From NCBI GenBank assembly GCA_947426945.1, contig CANEFX010000019.1:1-51794 (forward strand): DNA of 51,794 nucleotides, in the 5' to 3' direction. How positions within the stretch are numbered: position 1 is the stretch's first letter; each line of letters begins with the position of its first letter. A model generated the notes under the pieces. It was not told the DNA's origin and searched no databases. It saw only the letters and a list, made by a program, of their open reading frames with translations. Below, in pieces: positions 31,910 to 40,704 of this stretch. The position numbers and the translations under genes are program-made. The DNA comes from an uncultured Bacillota bacterium. Lineage in GTDB: Bacteria > Bacillota > Clostridia > Oscillospirales > Oscillospiraceae.

Positions 31910-33139
31910 CTATCCGCCAATCAGGACTGCCGCCACGTCGTTGACATTTGTTCCGGTGGGACCGGTGACAATCAGGCCGTCCACCCGCTTCAGGGCGTGG
32001 TACGCGTCGTTATCTTCCAGCACCCGGTGAATGGACACTCCCTGCTCCCTCAGCCGGGCGGCTGTCTGTCCGTCCGCCATTCCGCCGGCAGCCTCAGTGG
32101 GGCCGTCGGTACCGTCCGAGCCCAGGGAGAACACCAGCACATCATCCAGTCCGTCGATCCCCTCCGCAGCGGACAGGGCCAGTTCCTGATTGCGTCCTCC
32201 CTTCCCAGCGCCGGTAAGCTTCACCACCGTCTCCCCGCCCGCCAGAAATGCCAGCTTTTTACCCTGGCCATGGTGGGTACGGGCCACAGAGGCCAGAAAG
32301 GACCCGGCCTCCCGGGCCTGACAGCACAGCCTGTCAGTGAGGATTGCCGGCCGGTAGCCCAGCTGCTCCGCCGCCTGGGCGGCGGCCTGGCACAGCTCCC
32401 GGACACTGCCAGTAATCCGGGCCTCCACATTGTCCAGCTCCTTGGGGGTCTCCCTGGTCAGGAGCTCTCTGGCCCGGGTCGTAAGCCGCAAGCCGTATTT
32501 TTCCGCAATAACCTGGGCCTGGTCGCAGGTGGACCGGTCGGCGCAGACGGGACCGGAGGCGATCATGTCCAGAGGATCCCCCAGGATGTCGCTGAGAACA
32601 ACGGCAAACACCCGGGCAGGGGCGCACAGCCGGGCAAACCGCCCACCCTTTACGGCGGAGAGCCGTTTGCGTATGATGTTCATCTCCACGATATTCGCCC
32701 CGCTGGACAGCAGCTGACCGGTCACGTCCCGGAGCTCCTCCCCAGAAACCAGAGGCTTCTCGAACAGGGCGCTTCCTCCACCGGACAGCAGGAATACCAC
32801 TGTGTCCTCCTCTGACAGCCCGGACACCAGGTCCAGCACCGCCTGAGTGCCTTTAAAGGAGTTCTCGTCGGGCACCGGATGGCCTCCCTCATAGCAGATG
32901 CAGCCGGGGATTCTCCCCAGAGCATGCCCGTATTTGGTAACCACCACGCCGGCCTCTATCCGCTCCCCCAGGCAGTCCCTGGCCGCCCTGGCCATCTGCC
33001 AGGCCGCCTTGCCCGCCGCCGCCAGCACCACCCGGCCGGGGAACTCCCGGCCTCGGAGGGCCCGTTCCACCGCTGCGTCAGGCTGAACCGCCCGGATAGA
33101 GGCGGAAATAATAGTCTGTGCGTCTGTGCGCAGGCTCAT
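31910..33139 (-). CDS. Glycerate 2-kinase (MOFRL/DUF4147 family)
   Basis: This 409-residue protein phosphorylates D-glycerate to 2-phosphoglycerate. It has the N-terminal DUF4147 region (VVLAAAGKAAWQMARA, GGHPVPDENS, VVFLLSGGGSALFEKP, IRKRLSAVKGGRFA, SDILGDPLDMIASGP) and the C-terminal MOFRL domain (LAFLAGGETVVKL, GRNQELALSAA, SLGSDGTDGPTEAAGG, LIVTGPTGTNVNDV). Length and motifs are normal. ATG 33139 is behind AAAGGAAGGTCTGCT, 14 bp after a deletion remnant of D-glycerate dehydrogenase and on the same transcript. The pair would originally have run hydroxypyruvate to glycerate to 2-phosphoglycerate. Confidence 0.93.
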   Translation of the reverse strand: MSLRTDAQTIISASIRAVQPDAAVERALRGREFPGRVVLAAAGKAAWQMARAARDCLGERIEAGVVVTKYGHALGRIPGCICYEGGHPVPDENSFKGTQAVLDLVSGLSEEDTVVFLLSGGGSALFEKPLVSGEELRDVTGQLLSSGANIVEMNIIRKRLSAVKGGRFARLCAPARVFAVVLSDILGDPLDMIASGPVCADRSTCDQAQVIAEKYGLRLTTRARELLTRETPKELDNVEARITGSVRELCQAAAQAAEQLGYRPAILTDRLCCQAREAGSFLASVARTHHGQGKKLAFLAGGETVVKLTGAGKGGRNQELALSAAEGIDGLDDVLVFSLGSDGTDGPTEAAGGMADGQTAARLREQGVSIHRVLEDNDAYHALKRVDGLIVTGPTGTNVNDVAAVLIGG

Positions 33140-33153
33140 AGCAGACCTTCCTT

Positions 33154-33279
33154 TCAGTTCACCACGTTGTAGCCGGCGGCCAGCGCACTGATAAACTTCA
33201 CGCCGGGGCAGGCATCCATCCCGGCCCGGCTCAGATCGCCGGGATTTTCAACGTACCCGTCCAGAATTGCAATTTTCAT
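33154..33279 (-). pseudogene. Deletion remnant of D-glycerate/hydroxypyruvate dehydrogenase (HprA-like)
   Basis: A 41-codon open frame translates to MKIAILDGYVENPGDLS, the typical start of HprA-type 2-hydroxyacid dehydrogenases. It then jumps after about residue 26 to VKFISALAAGYNVVN, which in intact enzymes lies near residues 70-83 (IGVLATGYNVVD), and stops at TGA. The rest (Rossmann domain, catalytic Arg/Glu/His) is missing. Promoter (33316-33344), ribosome site GGAAGGAG and ATG are intact. It therefore looks like a gene reduced by in-frame internal and 3' deletions, retained as the leader of glycerate kinase. A functional short peptide is possible but unsupported. Confidence 0.75.
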
Positions 33280-33315
33280 GGCGTTTGCTCCTTCCAATGA
33301 AAATTTGATGTTTTG

Positions 33316-33344
33316 AGTATAGCACACCTAAAGGAACAGGGCAA
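33316..33344 (-). promoter_or_regulatory. Promoter of the hprA remnant-glycerate kinase unit
   Basis: Minus-strand TTGCCC (33344-33339), 17-bp spacer, TATACT (33321-33316), about 30 bases before the remnant's ATG. Between 33345 and 33538 I see no gene. Confidence 0.75.
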
Positions 33345-33538
33345 ACAGATATTCCTCGCAACATTACTCAAAGGGTGCGGCCAAATCCGGCCGCCGGGCC
33401 TATATCGCCTCCTCGGGCAGATCTGGAGCAGTTTGCTCCCGCCGTAATCTCCTACACGGAATTTTCAGCCGCCCCCTGAAAAATGCTCCGCCGCCTCAGC
33501 GCCTGGGGCCTGCGGGCTTCCCGGACGGCCGCTCAGAT

Positions 33539-33567
33539 TTGACAACGGCGCTGCTGTGTGAAATAAT
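33539..33567 (+). promoter_or_regulatory. Probable promoter of the beta-galactosidase gene
   Basis: TTGACA (33539-33544), 17-bp spacer, AATAAT (33562-33567); start near 33574, leader about 95 bases. Confidence 0.6.
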
Positions 33568-33668
33568 AAGAATCTGGAAAATCTGCGGTCTGAATGGCCG
33601 GCGCGGGAGGGAATCTTCTTCTGCCGGCACGGGACCGCCAAACAAAACCCGACGAAGGAGAGTGCAGC

Positions 33669-36449
33669 ATGCAGGCTGACCAAAACTGGCTGACCGAACC
33701 GGCCGTATTTCGGATAAACCGGCTGGACGCCCACTCCGACCACGTGTGCTATGCTTCAGCGGAGGAGGCGGCCCGTGGAGAGACCTCCCTGTGCCAGTCC
33801 CTGGATGGGACATGGAAATTTGCCTGGAGTCCCCGGCCCGCAGACCGGCCCGCAGACTTTTGGCAGGAGGGCTATGACGACTCCGCTTTCGGGACCATTC
33901 AGGTTCCCGGACACATGGAGCTCCAGGGCTATGGGCAGATCCAATATATCAACACCCTATATCCCTGGGACGGTCACGCGGAACTCCGCCCCCCGGAAAT
34001 TGACTGGGAGGACTGTCCGGTAGGCAGCTACATCCGGGAATTCGACCTGCAGCCCGGTCTGAGCGGAAAAAAGGTCTGTATCAGCTTTCAGGGGGTGGAG
34101 CAGGCCTGCTATGTCTGGCTCAACGGCTGCTTTGTGGGCTATGCTGAGGACAGCTTCACCCCCTCTGACTTTGACCTGACCTCTTATATCCGGGAACGGG
34201 ACAACCGGCTCTGCGTGGAAGTCTATAAGCGGTCCAGTGCCGCCTGGATTGAGGGCCAGGACTTCTTCCGATTCAGCGGTATTTTCCGCCCGGTATACCT
34301 GTACGCCAAACCGGCGGTTCACCTGTCCGATCTGTGGCTCCAGGCCGGACTGGAGGCGGACAACACCTCCGGCACCCTGTCAATCCGCCTGCTGCCGGAG
34401 GGAGAAACGGAGGGCGCCTCGGTCCACTGTGCAGTCACCCACCCCGTCCAGGGCACGCTGTTCAGCGGTCCTTTAATATTGACAGCGGAGGAAAAATACC
34501 TGCGCAGCCAGCTCTTCCGCTTTGAGAACATCCGCCCGTGGGACCATGCCCATCCGGAGCTGTACCGGGTAACTCTGACCCTCCGCAAAGCGGACGGCGC
34601 CGTGACAGAAGTGATCCCCTATGACATCGGCTTTCGCCGCTTTGCACTGAGGGACGGCCTGATGCTTCTCAACGGCAAGCGCCTGGTGATTAACGGCGTC
34701 AACCGCCACGAATGGAACCCGACTACCGGCCGGGCCATCGTCCGGACAGACATGGAGGCGGCGATAAAGACCTTCCGCCGAAACCATATCAACGCCGTTC
34801 GCACCTGCCACTACCCCAACCAGACAGCCTGGTATCGTCTCTGTGACCAAAACGGTATTTACGTCATGGACGAGGCCAACCTGGAGAGTCACGGCTCCTG
34901 GCAGAAGCTGGGAAAGATAGAGCCCAGCTGGAATGTGCCGGGCAGCCGCCCGGAGTGGCGGAATTGCGTGTTGGACCGGGCCAGGTCCATGTTTGAACGG
35001 GACAAGAACCACGTGTCCATCCTGTTCTGGTCCTGCGGCAACGAGTCCTATGCCGGGGAGGACATTCTGGCCATGGCGGACTTTTTCCGTGAGCATGACC
35101 CCAGCCGGCTGGTCCACTACGAGGGGGTGTTCCACTGCCGGGAGTTCGACCGCATCTCCGATGTGGAGAGCCGCATGTACGCCCCGCCGGAGGACATTCG
35201 GACCTATCTGGAGAGCGGGCCGGAAAAGCCCCTCCTGCTGTGCGAATATATGCACGACATGGGCAATTCCCTGGGCGGGATGGAGAGCTACATCCGCCTG
35301 GAGGAGGAATTCCCTCAGTTTCAGGGGGGCTTTATCTGGGACTATATGGACCAGGCCCTGTGGCGCACCGACTGCAGCAGCCGGCGGGTGCTGGGCTACG
35401 GCGGGGATTTCGGCGACCGGCAGAGCGACTATGCCTTCAGCGGCAACGGTATTGTCTTTGCCGACGGCACCGAAAAGCCCGCCATGCAGGAGGTACGGTA
35501 CTGGTACGCCTCCCCCAGGGAGCGGGCAGCACATGATGCGGCCAATAAACAGGCGAAAGCAGCCCTGGGCTTCCCCGTCCAAGGAATAAAAAAGTCTCCC
35601 CTCCGGGTCATCCATGGCGACGGAGCCCTGGGGGTGCGGGGGGAAACCTTCGAAATTCTGTTCTCCTGTTCCGAGGGTGGACCGGTCTCCTTGGTGTCCG
35701 GCGGGCGGGAGTGGCTGTGGCGTCCTCCTCGTCCGGCCTATTGGCGGGCCCCTACGGAAAACGACATAGGGAACGGTTTTGCGCTGAAAAGCTCCATCTG
35801 GGCGGCAGCGGACGGCTGGCAGAGGTGCGAAAATATTGAAATATTGGAGGAAGGCCCGGAAAAGGTTTCCCTCCGCTTTACCTACACCGCCCCCGCCCTG
35901 TCCGGCCTGTGTACCGATGTCACCTACACAGTGGAGGACATCGGCTGTATGACTGTGACCATCTATTACCACGGCGGACCGAACCGACCGGAATTGCCCC
36001 TTCTTGGCCTGCGCTTTGCCACCCCGGAGCCACTGGAGCGGGTGGAGTGGCTGGGCCTGTCCGGCGAGACCTATCCCGACCGGAAGAAAGGCGGCCTCTT
36101 TGGCTGGCACAGCGAGGCGCCCCACATCCCCGCCTATCTGGTCCCCCAGGAGTGCGGCTGTCATGTGGACACCCAAGCGGCTGTTCTCCACGGACCGACC
36201 GGGAGTAAGCTGGCCGTGGAGATGACGGACCGCCTCTTTGCCTTCTCCGCTCTCCCCTGCACCCCCCAGCAGCTGGAACAGGCCGCCCATATAGAGGAGC
36301 TGCCCACTCCCGTCCGTACCATTGTGACGGTATGCGGAGCGATGCGCGGCGTGGGAGGGATTGACAGCTGGGGAAGCGACGTGGAGGAGCCCTTTCGGAT
36401 CGACGCGGCAAAGGACCTGGAGTTTTCTGTTCGGGTCATGCTTGTCTGA
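33669..36449 (+). CDS. lacZ: Beta-galactosidase, glycoside hydrolase family 2 (LacZ type)
   Basis: This 926-residue GH2 enzyme has the jelly-roll sugar-binding domain (about 45-210), immunoglobulin-like domains, TIM barrel (about 320-600) and C-terminal beta-galactosidase small-chain domain (about 650-920). Acid/base Glu459 lies in WSCGNESYAG and nucleophile Glu526 in LLCEYMHDMGNS; NRHEWNPTTGR is the conserved LacZ barrel segment. There is no signal peptide, so it is cytosolic and needs imported galactosides. ATG 33669 is 8 bases after AAGGAG; upstream in-frame codons lack a ribosome site. It is monocistronic or weakly linked to the isomerase gene 127 bp downstream, which has its own promoter. 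No lactose permease or regulator is adjacent. Confidence 0.9.
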   Translation: MQADQNWLTEPAVFRINRLDAHSDHVCYASAEEAARGETSLCQSLDGTWKFAWSPRPADRPADFWQEGYDDSAFGTIQVPGHMELQGYGQIQYINTLYPWDGHAELRPPEIDWEDCPVGSYIREFDLQPGLSGKKVCISFQGVEQACYVWLNGCFVGYAEDSFTPSDFDLTSYIRERDNRLCVEVYKRSSAAWIEGQDFFRFSGIFRPVYLYAKPAVHLSDLWLQAGLEADNTSGTLSIRLLPEGETEGASVHCAVTHPVQGTLFSGPLILTAEEKYLRSQLFRFENIRPWDHAHPELYRVTLTLRKADGAVTEVIPYDIGFRRFALRDGLMLLNGKRLVINGVNRHEWNPTTGRAIVRTDMEAAIKTFRRNHINAVRTCHYPNQTAWYRLCDQNGIYVMDEANLESHGSWQKLGKIEPSWNVPGSRPEWRNCVLDRARSMFERDKNHVSILFWSCGNESYAGEDILAMADFFREHDPSRLVHYEGVFHCREFDRISDVESRMYAPPEDIRTYLESGPEKPLLLCEYMHDMGNSLGGMESYIRLEEEFPQFQGGFIWDYMDQALWRTDCSSRRVLGYGGDFGDRQSDYAFSGNGIVFADGTEKPAMQEVRYWYASPRERAAHDAANKQAKAALGFPVQGIKKSPLRVIHGDGALGVRGETFEILFSCSEGGPVSLVSGGREWLWRPPRPAYWRAPTENDIGNGFALKSSIWAAADGWQRCENIEILEEGPEKVSLRFTYTAPALSGLCTDVTYTVEDIGCMTVTIYYHGGPNRPELPLLGLRFATPEPLERVEWLGLSGETYPDRKKGGLFGWHSEAPHIPAYLVPQECGCHVDTQAAVLHGPTGSKLAVEMTDRLFAFSALPCTPQQLEQAAHIEELPTPVRTIVTVCGAMRGVGGIDSWGSDVEEPFRIDAAKDLEFSVRVMLV

Positions 36450-36480
36450 AAAATGTCAGCGCGACAAAAGGGCGTTTTTG

Positions 36481-36509
36481 TTGAATTTATCGGTGAATCA
36501 TGATACAGT
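36481..36509 (+). promoter_or_regulatory. Promoter of the D-lyxose isomerase gene
   Basis: TTGAAT (36481-36486), 17-bp spacer, TACAGT (36504-36509). Start near 36516, about 60 bases before the ATG. Confidence 0.65.
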
Positions 36510-36576
36510 AAAAATCAAAGGAAGATTTCCGTCCGGACGCCGGGCCGGAATCTTAAAATTTGAAAGGGTGCTTCAT

Positions 36577-37263
36577 ATGAAACGGTCTGAAATCAACAAA
36601 GCGCTGAAAGAGCTGGAGGCTATGTGCGCCCGGCACAGCTTCTGCCTGCCCCCCTTCTGCCACTTCACTCCGGAGCAGTGGCTGGAGCTGGGACATGAGT
36701 ACGACGAGGTCCGGGACTGCATGCTGGGCTGGGACATCACCGACTACGGAAAGGGAGACTTCGACCGCTTTGGCTTCTCCCTGATTACCATTCGCAACGG
36801 GAACCGGGCGATGGCGGACAAGTACCCCAAGGTGTACGCTGAAAAGCTGCTGTATCTCAGGGAGGGACAGTACGCCCCCAATCACTTTCACTGGTACAAG
36901 ACGGAGGATATCATTAACCGGGGAGGCGGAAATGTACTTATCCGGGTATACAACTCCCTGCCTGATGAGGAGATTGACCACGTGTCCGACGTCACCGTCC
37001 ACACGGATGGCCGCACCTATACCGTCCCGGCCGGCACCCAGGTGCGGCTGACCCCCGGCGAGAGTATTCACATCCAGCAGCGGCTGTATCATGATTTCTC
37101 GGTGGAGGAAGGGAGCGGTCCCGTTCTGTTGGGCGAGGTGAGCCAGTGCAACGACGACAACACAGACAACCGCTTCAACCCACCCGTGGGCCGGTTTCCC
37201 TCTATTGAAGAGGACGAACCTCCTTACCGGCTGCTGTGCAACGAATATCCCAAAGCACAGTAA
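36577..37263 (+). CDS. D-lyxose/D-mannose ketol-isomerase (cupin)
   Basis: This 228-residue cupin-fold enzyme matches the D-lyxose isomerase family over its length (CHFTPEQWLELGHEYDEVRDCMLGWDITDYG). Metal ligands are His103, His105 and Glu110 in NHFHWYKTEDIINRGGG, with a later histidine (His172 in RLYHDFSVEEG or His165). Such enzymes interconvert D-lyxose and D-xylulose and often D-mannose and D-fructose. ATG 36577 follows GAAAGGGTGCTTCAT. It is downstream of beta-galactosidase with its own promoter, and no mannose transporter or kinase is adjacent, so the physiological substrate is open. Confidence 0.9.
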   Translation: MKRSEINKALKELEAMCARHSFCLPPFCHFTPEQWLELGHEYDEVRDCMLGWDITDYGKGDFDRFGFSLITIRNGNRAMADKYPKVYAEKLLYLREGQYAPNHFHWYKTEDIINRGGGNVLIRVYNSLPDEEIDHVSDVTVHTDGRTYTVPAGTQVRLTPGESIHIQQRLYHDFSVEEGSGPVLLGEVSQCNDDNTDNRFNPPVGRFPSIEEDEPPYRLLCNEYPKAQ

Positions 37264-37295
37264 AAACAGGGCCGCCCATATAAATGGGCGGCTCT
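37262..37295 (-). terminator. Terminator between convergent isomerase and GH13 genes
   Basis: AGGGCCGCCCAT (37268-37279) pairs with ATGGGCGGCTCT (37284-37295) with one G-U pair; minus-strand TTTTT follows (37266-37262). It ends the GH13 transcript and may also act on the plus strand. Confidence 0.75.
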
Positions 37296-37345
37296 GCCTT
37301 ATGATCTGAGTCAACCCCGGCCAATTACCCGGGTGCCCGTAAACG

Positions 37346-39193
37346 CTAGGGTTCCTCCTCCGCGTCCCGCAGCAGCCATGCAAAGCCGTTGGGCCAGAGC
37401 TCAACGGAGCCGATATCGCCGTATTTCGTCCCATACATCAGCTCGGTATAACTTCCCGTCCGGTCCACGCCGGCCCGGACAAACTGCCCGCTGAAATTGA
37501 ACAGGCAGACCAGTTCTCGCTCTCCGGAGCGGCGGCTCAGGGCCAGTACCCTGGAATCCCCGCTGTCCTCCACCTGTACATCGGCACCCCCGTCAAAGCA
37601 GGGCTCTCCGGCCCGGATATCCTCCAGCCGCCGCAGGCCCCGGAACAGCTTGCCCTGATAGGTATCGGGGTCGCCGCGCAGCTCGGCCAGCCCCCACTGG
37701 AACCTTCCCCGGTGGAGGTAGCGGCTGTCCTCCCGTCTGTCCGGGTCGTTGTGATAGGTGTAGTCGTTGAGCTGGCCTACCTCGTCCCCGCTGTAGATCA
37801 CCGGAATGCCGCTCTGAGACAGCATCCAGGCGTGAAGCGTGAGGTCACAGGCCACAGCCTGTTCCAGCTTGAAGGGGTCCCCCTCAAAGTCGGCAGCCTC
37901 CAGTCCGCACAGAGAGGCCGTGGTGCCGCACAGCCGGGCGTCTCCCAGCCGGGGGTCGTCGTTGTACAGCTCGCCCCGGGCGGTGCTGCCCGGCCATCTG
38001 CCGGTAAACCAGTCGTTCAGATACCGCTTGTGAGCCACCTCGTCTGTCCCGAAATTCTGATTGAGCCAGGGGTAGTCCAGTCCCCAGCCGATATCGTCAT
38101 GACAGCGCAGGTAGTTGAGAAACAGAAAGTCCTTGGGCAGGGCGCATATCGTCTCCATCTGCCGCTTCAGCAACGAGACATCCCCGGAGGCCAGGGTATG
38201 CCAGGTGGTGGCCATAGTGGTCACGTTGTAGAGCATGTGGCACTCGGGCTTTTCCGGATTGCCGAAATAGGGGGCCACCTTGGCCGGCTCCATCACCACC
38301 TCGCCCAGCAGCAGCACGCTGGGGCAGACAATCTCGCACACCATGCGCAGCATTCGGGCCAGGGTGTGTACCTGGGGCAGGTTGCGGCAGTCGGTGCCCA
38401 GTTCCTTCCAGATGTAAGGGATGGCGTCCAGCCGGATGACATCGACACCCCGATTGGCCAGAAAGAGCAGATTTTCCGTCATGTCGTTAAAGACCACAGG
38501 GTTGGCGTAGTTCAGGTCCCACTGATAGGGGTAAAAGCTGGTCATGACGATCTGGCCGTCCTCCAGCTGAGTGAAACTGCCCGGTGCGGTGGTGGGGAAC
38601 ACCTGAGGAACAGTCCTTTCAAACTGTTGGGGAATCTCCCAGTTGTCGTAAAAGAAATACCGCGCCCGGCAGTCCGGGTCCCCCGCCCGAGCCTTTTTCG
38701 CCCACTGATGGTCCTCGCTGGTGTGGTTCATTACGAAATCCAGACACAGGCTGACTCCCTGCTTCCGGCAAGCGTCGGCCAGATCTTCCAGGTCCTCCAT
38801 AGCGCCCAGCTCAGGCTGCACAGCCCGGAAGTCGGAGACGGCGTACCCCCCATCGCTGCGGCCCCTGGGGGACTGAAGCAGAGGCATCAGGTGGAGGTAA
38901 TTCACTCCGCACTCCCGGAGGTAGGGCAGTTTCTCCCGAACGCCCTTCAGGTTCCCGGCAAAGGCGTCCACATAGAGCATCATGCCCAGCAGGTCCCGGC
39001 GGCGGTACCAGCCGGGGTCGGCCTCCCGGCTGACGTCTTGGTCACGGAGGGGCTTTTTCCGCCCGTCCCAGCATGCTTGGAGCATACTAATAAAGTAATC
39101 AAAGGCCTGTTCGTCACGGTACAGCTCCATGTAGAGCCATTTCAGCTCGTCCCGATGCCGGGAAAGGCGCACGTCAAATATGGTAGGTTTCAT
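37346..39193 (-). CDS. GH13 amylosucrase-like alpha-glucan/sucrose enzyme
   Basis: This 615-residue protein has an N-terminal helical domain (about 1-65), a GH13 (beta/alpha)8 barrel with YLHLMPLLQSPRGRSDGGYAV, CLDFVMNHTSEDH, nucleophile Asp256 (GVDVIRLDAIPYIW), general acid Glu298 (LLLGEVVMEP) and LRCHDDIGW, then a C-terminal beta domain. The layout and SPRGRSDGGYAV motif point to the amylosucrase/sucrose-hydrolase subfamily, usually acting on sucrose or sucrose-like glucosides. There is no signal peptide, so it is cytosolic. ATG 39193 is preferred (GGAGGG 6-7 bases upstream) over TTG 39196. It follows the sialic-acid-type operon after a 129-bp gap containing a perfect hairpin; its link to that pathway is unclear. 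Confidence 0.85.
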   Translation of the reverse strand: MKPTIFDVRLSRHRDELKWLYMELYRDEQAFDYFISMLQACWDGRKKPLRDQDVSREADPGWYRRRDLLGMMLYVDAFAGNLKGVREKLPYLRECGVNYLHLMPLLQSPRGRSDGGYAVSDFRAVQPELGAMEDLEDLADACRKQGVSLCLDFVMNHTSEDHQWAKKARAGDPDCRARYFFYDNWEIPQQFERTVPQVFPTTAPGSFTQLEDGQIVMTSFYPYQWDLNYANPVVFNDMTENLLFLANRGVDVIRLDAIPYIWKELGTDCRNLPQVHTLARMLRMVCEIVCPSVLLLGEVVMEPAKVAPYFGNPEKPECHMLYNVTTMATTWHTLASGDVSLLKRQMETICALPKDFLFLNYLRCHDDIGWGLDYPWLNQNFGTDEVAHKRYLNDWFTGRWPGSTARGELYNDDPRLGDARLCGTTASLCGLEAADFEGDPFKLEQAVACDLTLHAWMLSQSGIPVIYSGDEVGQLNDYTYHNDPDRREDSRYLHRGRFQWGLAELRGDPDTYQGKLFRGLRRLEDIRAGEPCFDGGADVQVEDSGDSRVLALSRRSGERELVCLFNFSGQFVRAGVDRTGSYTELMYGTKYGDIGSVELWPNGFAWLLRDAEEEP

Positions 39194-39232
39194 CAATATC
39201 CCTCCAACTCGGCTGTTGAGATATCTTTACAT

Positions 39233-39261
39233 ACGTTCAGGCCCGCCTCGGGCCTGAACGT
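39233..39261. repeat. 13-bp hairpin between lyase and GH13 genes
   Basis: ACGTTCAGGCCCG (39233-39245) pairs perfectly with CGGGCCTGAACGT (39249-39261), 3-base loop. No T-run, so probably a stability or attenuation element within the operon. Confidence 0.55.
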
Positions 39262-39324
39262 CAGTCGCAGCATGCTCCAGCGGCGTTATAGCAGCGCCGC
39301 GCCTTCACCAGCCGTTCCAGGCGG

Positions 39325-40230
39325 TCAATACCTTTCGATGGCAGCCTTAATCATTCCATAGGCCTCCATGACAATAGGCTGATCGCTGTCAGCCAGCTCC
39401 AGCAGAGGGGCCCGGACGCTTCCCATATCGGGTCCGCCCTGGAGGCGGATGATCTCCTTGATGACGGCATACATATTGCCCTGGGCGGAGCACATCTTAT
39501 AAATGATGCGGCAGCACTCGTTCTGGACCTCCCGGCCCTTAGCCAGCTCACCGGCATGGAAGCAGCGGAAAATCTCCAGATACAGTTCCGGCATGGCGGC
39601 GTAGGTGCCGCCGATTCCGCCGATGGCTCCGGCAGCCAGACCGGACAGCAGCTGCTCGTCCGGACCGTTGAACACTACCGCGCCCTCGTCACGCCACATC
39701 TGAATATCCTGGACGGGCATGGAGGAGTTCTTTACCCCGATCACCCGGGGATTTTTCATCATCTCCTGGAGCAAAGGGGTCGTAAGGGCCACCCCGGCCA
39801 GCTGGGGGATATTGTAAATCACAAAATCAGTGTTGGGCGCGGCGTCGGAGATGTCGTTCCAATACTTGGCGATGCCCTTGGGGGGCAGGTGGAAGTAGAT
39901 GGGGGGAATAGCGGCGATAGCGTCCACCCCCAGGCGCTCCGCGTGGGCGGCCAGCTCCCGGCTGTCAGCGGTGTTGTTGCAGGCCACGTGGGCAATAACG
40001 GTCAGCTTGCCGCCCACCTCTGCCATGACAGCCTCCAGGGTCTCCTTCCGTTCAGCAACGCTCTGATAAATGCACTCGCCGGAGGAGCCGCCTACATACA
40101 GGCCCTTGACTCCCTTCTCCATCAGGTATTTGGCAAGGGCTCGGACCGCTTGGATGTCTACCCTGCCCGCCTTGTCATAGCAGGCGTAAAAAGCGGGGAA
40201 AATCCCCTGATATTTGGAAAAGTCTTTCAT
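39325..40230 (-). CDS. nanA: N-acetylneuraminate lyase-type DapA-family aldolase
   Basis: This 301-residue class I aldolase has YVGGSSGECIYQS, IAHVACNNTADSRELA, YNIPQLAGV with Tyr139 and the Schiff-base Lys167 in VIGVKNSS, matching the positions in NanA (Tyr137, Lys165 in E. coli). GAIGGIGGTYAAMP near 210 also fits NanA rather than dihydrodipicolinate synthase. It would split N-acetylneuraminate into N-acetylmannosamine and pyruvate. ATG 40230 follows AAGGAGGGATGAC. The neighbouring anomerase-like gene, ABC sugar transporter, 2-epimerase and ROK kinase support a sialic acid pathway. A related 2-keto-3-deoxy sugar aldolase is the alternative. Confidence 0.85.
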   Translation of the reverse strand: MKDFSKYQGIFPAFYACYDKAGRVDIQAVRALAKYLMEKGVKGLYVGGSSGECIYQSVAERKETLEAVMAEVGGKLTVIAHVACNNTADSRELAAHAERLGVDAIAAIPPIYFHLPPKGIAKYWNDISDAAPNTDFVIYNIPQLAGVALTTPLLQEMMKNPRVIGVKNSSMPVQDIQMWRDEGAVVFNGPDEQLLSGLAAGAIGGIGGTYAAMPELYLEIFRCFHAGELAKGREVQNECCRIIYKMCSAQGNMYAVIKEIIRLQGGPDMGSVRAPLLELADSDQPIVMEAYGMIKAAIERY

Positions 40231-40241
40231 GTCATCCCTCC

Positions 40242-40700
40242 TTAATCGTCAGAAATTCGCACCTTGAACACCACTTTGGATACCGTTTCAGGGGCGTTCA
40301 GCTGCATTTTGATGCGGTGGGCGTCGTTGGGAAAAACCACCAGAAAATCTCCGGGCGACAGAGTCAGCCTGTAGTGGGCCGGCCCCCGGTAGGCATAAAA
40401 GTCGTTGGCCTCCGTCCGGTCAAACTCGGTCAGCGCTCCGGGCGGGGCGACCTCCACCCCCTCGGAGCCGTCAACCATGATATGGATGTCCAGATACTTC
40501 CTGTGGGCCTCGAAGAAGCTCTCCTCCTCCGGGACGGTCTCATAGGTGAAGCGGGTGGCGTATACCTCGTCCCCCTTGAGGGACACCCGCTCATAGCCCA
40601 CGCCGTCCAGAAACGCCGGGGTAATGTGCTCCAGCGCCAGATCCAGATTGGGGTGGATACCCCGATAGCTCAGGGCGTCGTTATTCTTTGCATAAATCAT
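40242..40700 (-). CDS. nanQ: YhcH/YjgK/YiaL-family protein, probable sialic acid anomerase (NanQ-like)
   Basis: This 152-residue cupin-like DUF386 protein has the family features FEAHRKYLDIHIMVDGSEGVEV, a central DRTEANDFYAY and LTLSPGDFLVVFPNDAHRIKMQ with conserved histidines. Members such as NanQ accelerate opening or anomerisation of N-acetylneuraminate before lyase cleavage. It begins at ATG 40700 behind AAAGGGGTAAATCC, 4 bp after the permease, and is followed after 11 bp by the lyase gene. Location makes a sialic acid role likely. Confidence 0.82.
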   Translation of the reverse strand: MIYAKNNDALSYRGIHPNLDLALEHITPAFLDGVGYERVSLKGDEVYATRFTYETVPEEESFFEAHRKYLDIHIMVDGSEGVEVAPPGALTEFDRTEANDFYAYRGPAHYRLTLSPGDFLVVFPNDAHRIKMQLNAPETVSKVVFKVRISDD

Positions 40701-40704
40701 GGAT

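Noticed and set aside
39325-40230. Dihydrodipicolinate synthase (lysine biosynthesis)
   Set aside because: GGSSGE, the YNIPxLxGV form, the Tyr139/Lys167 positions and the neighbouring anomerase and transporter genes fit N-acetylneuraminate lyase better.
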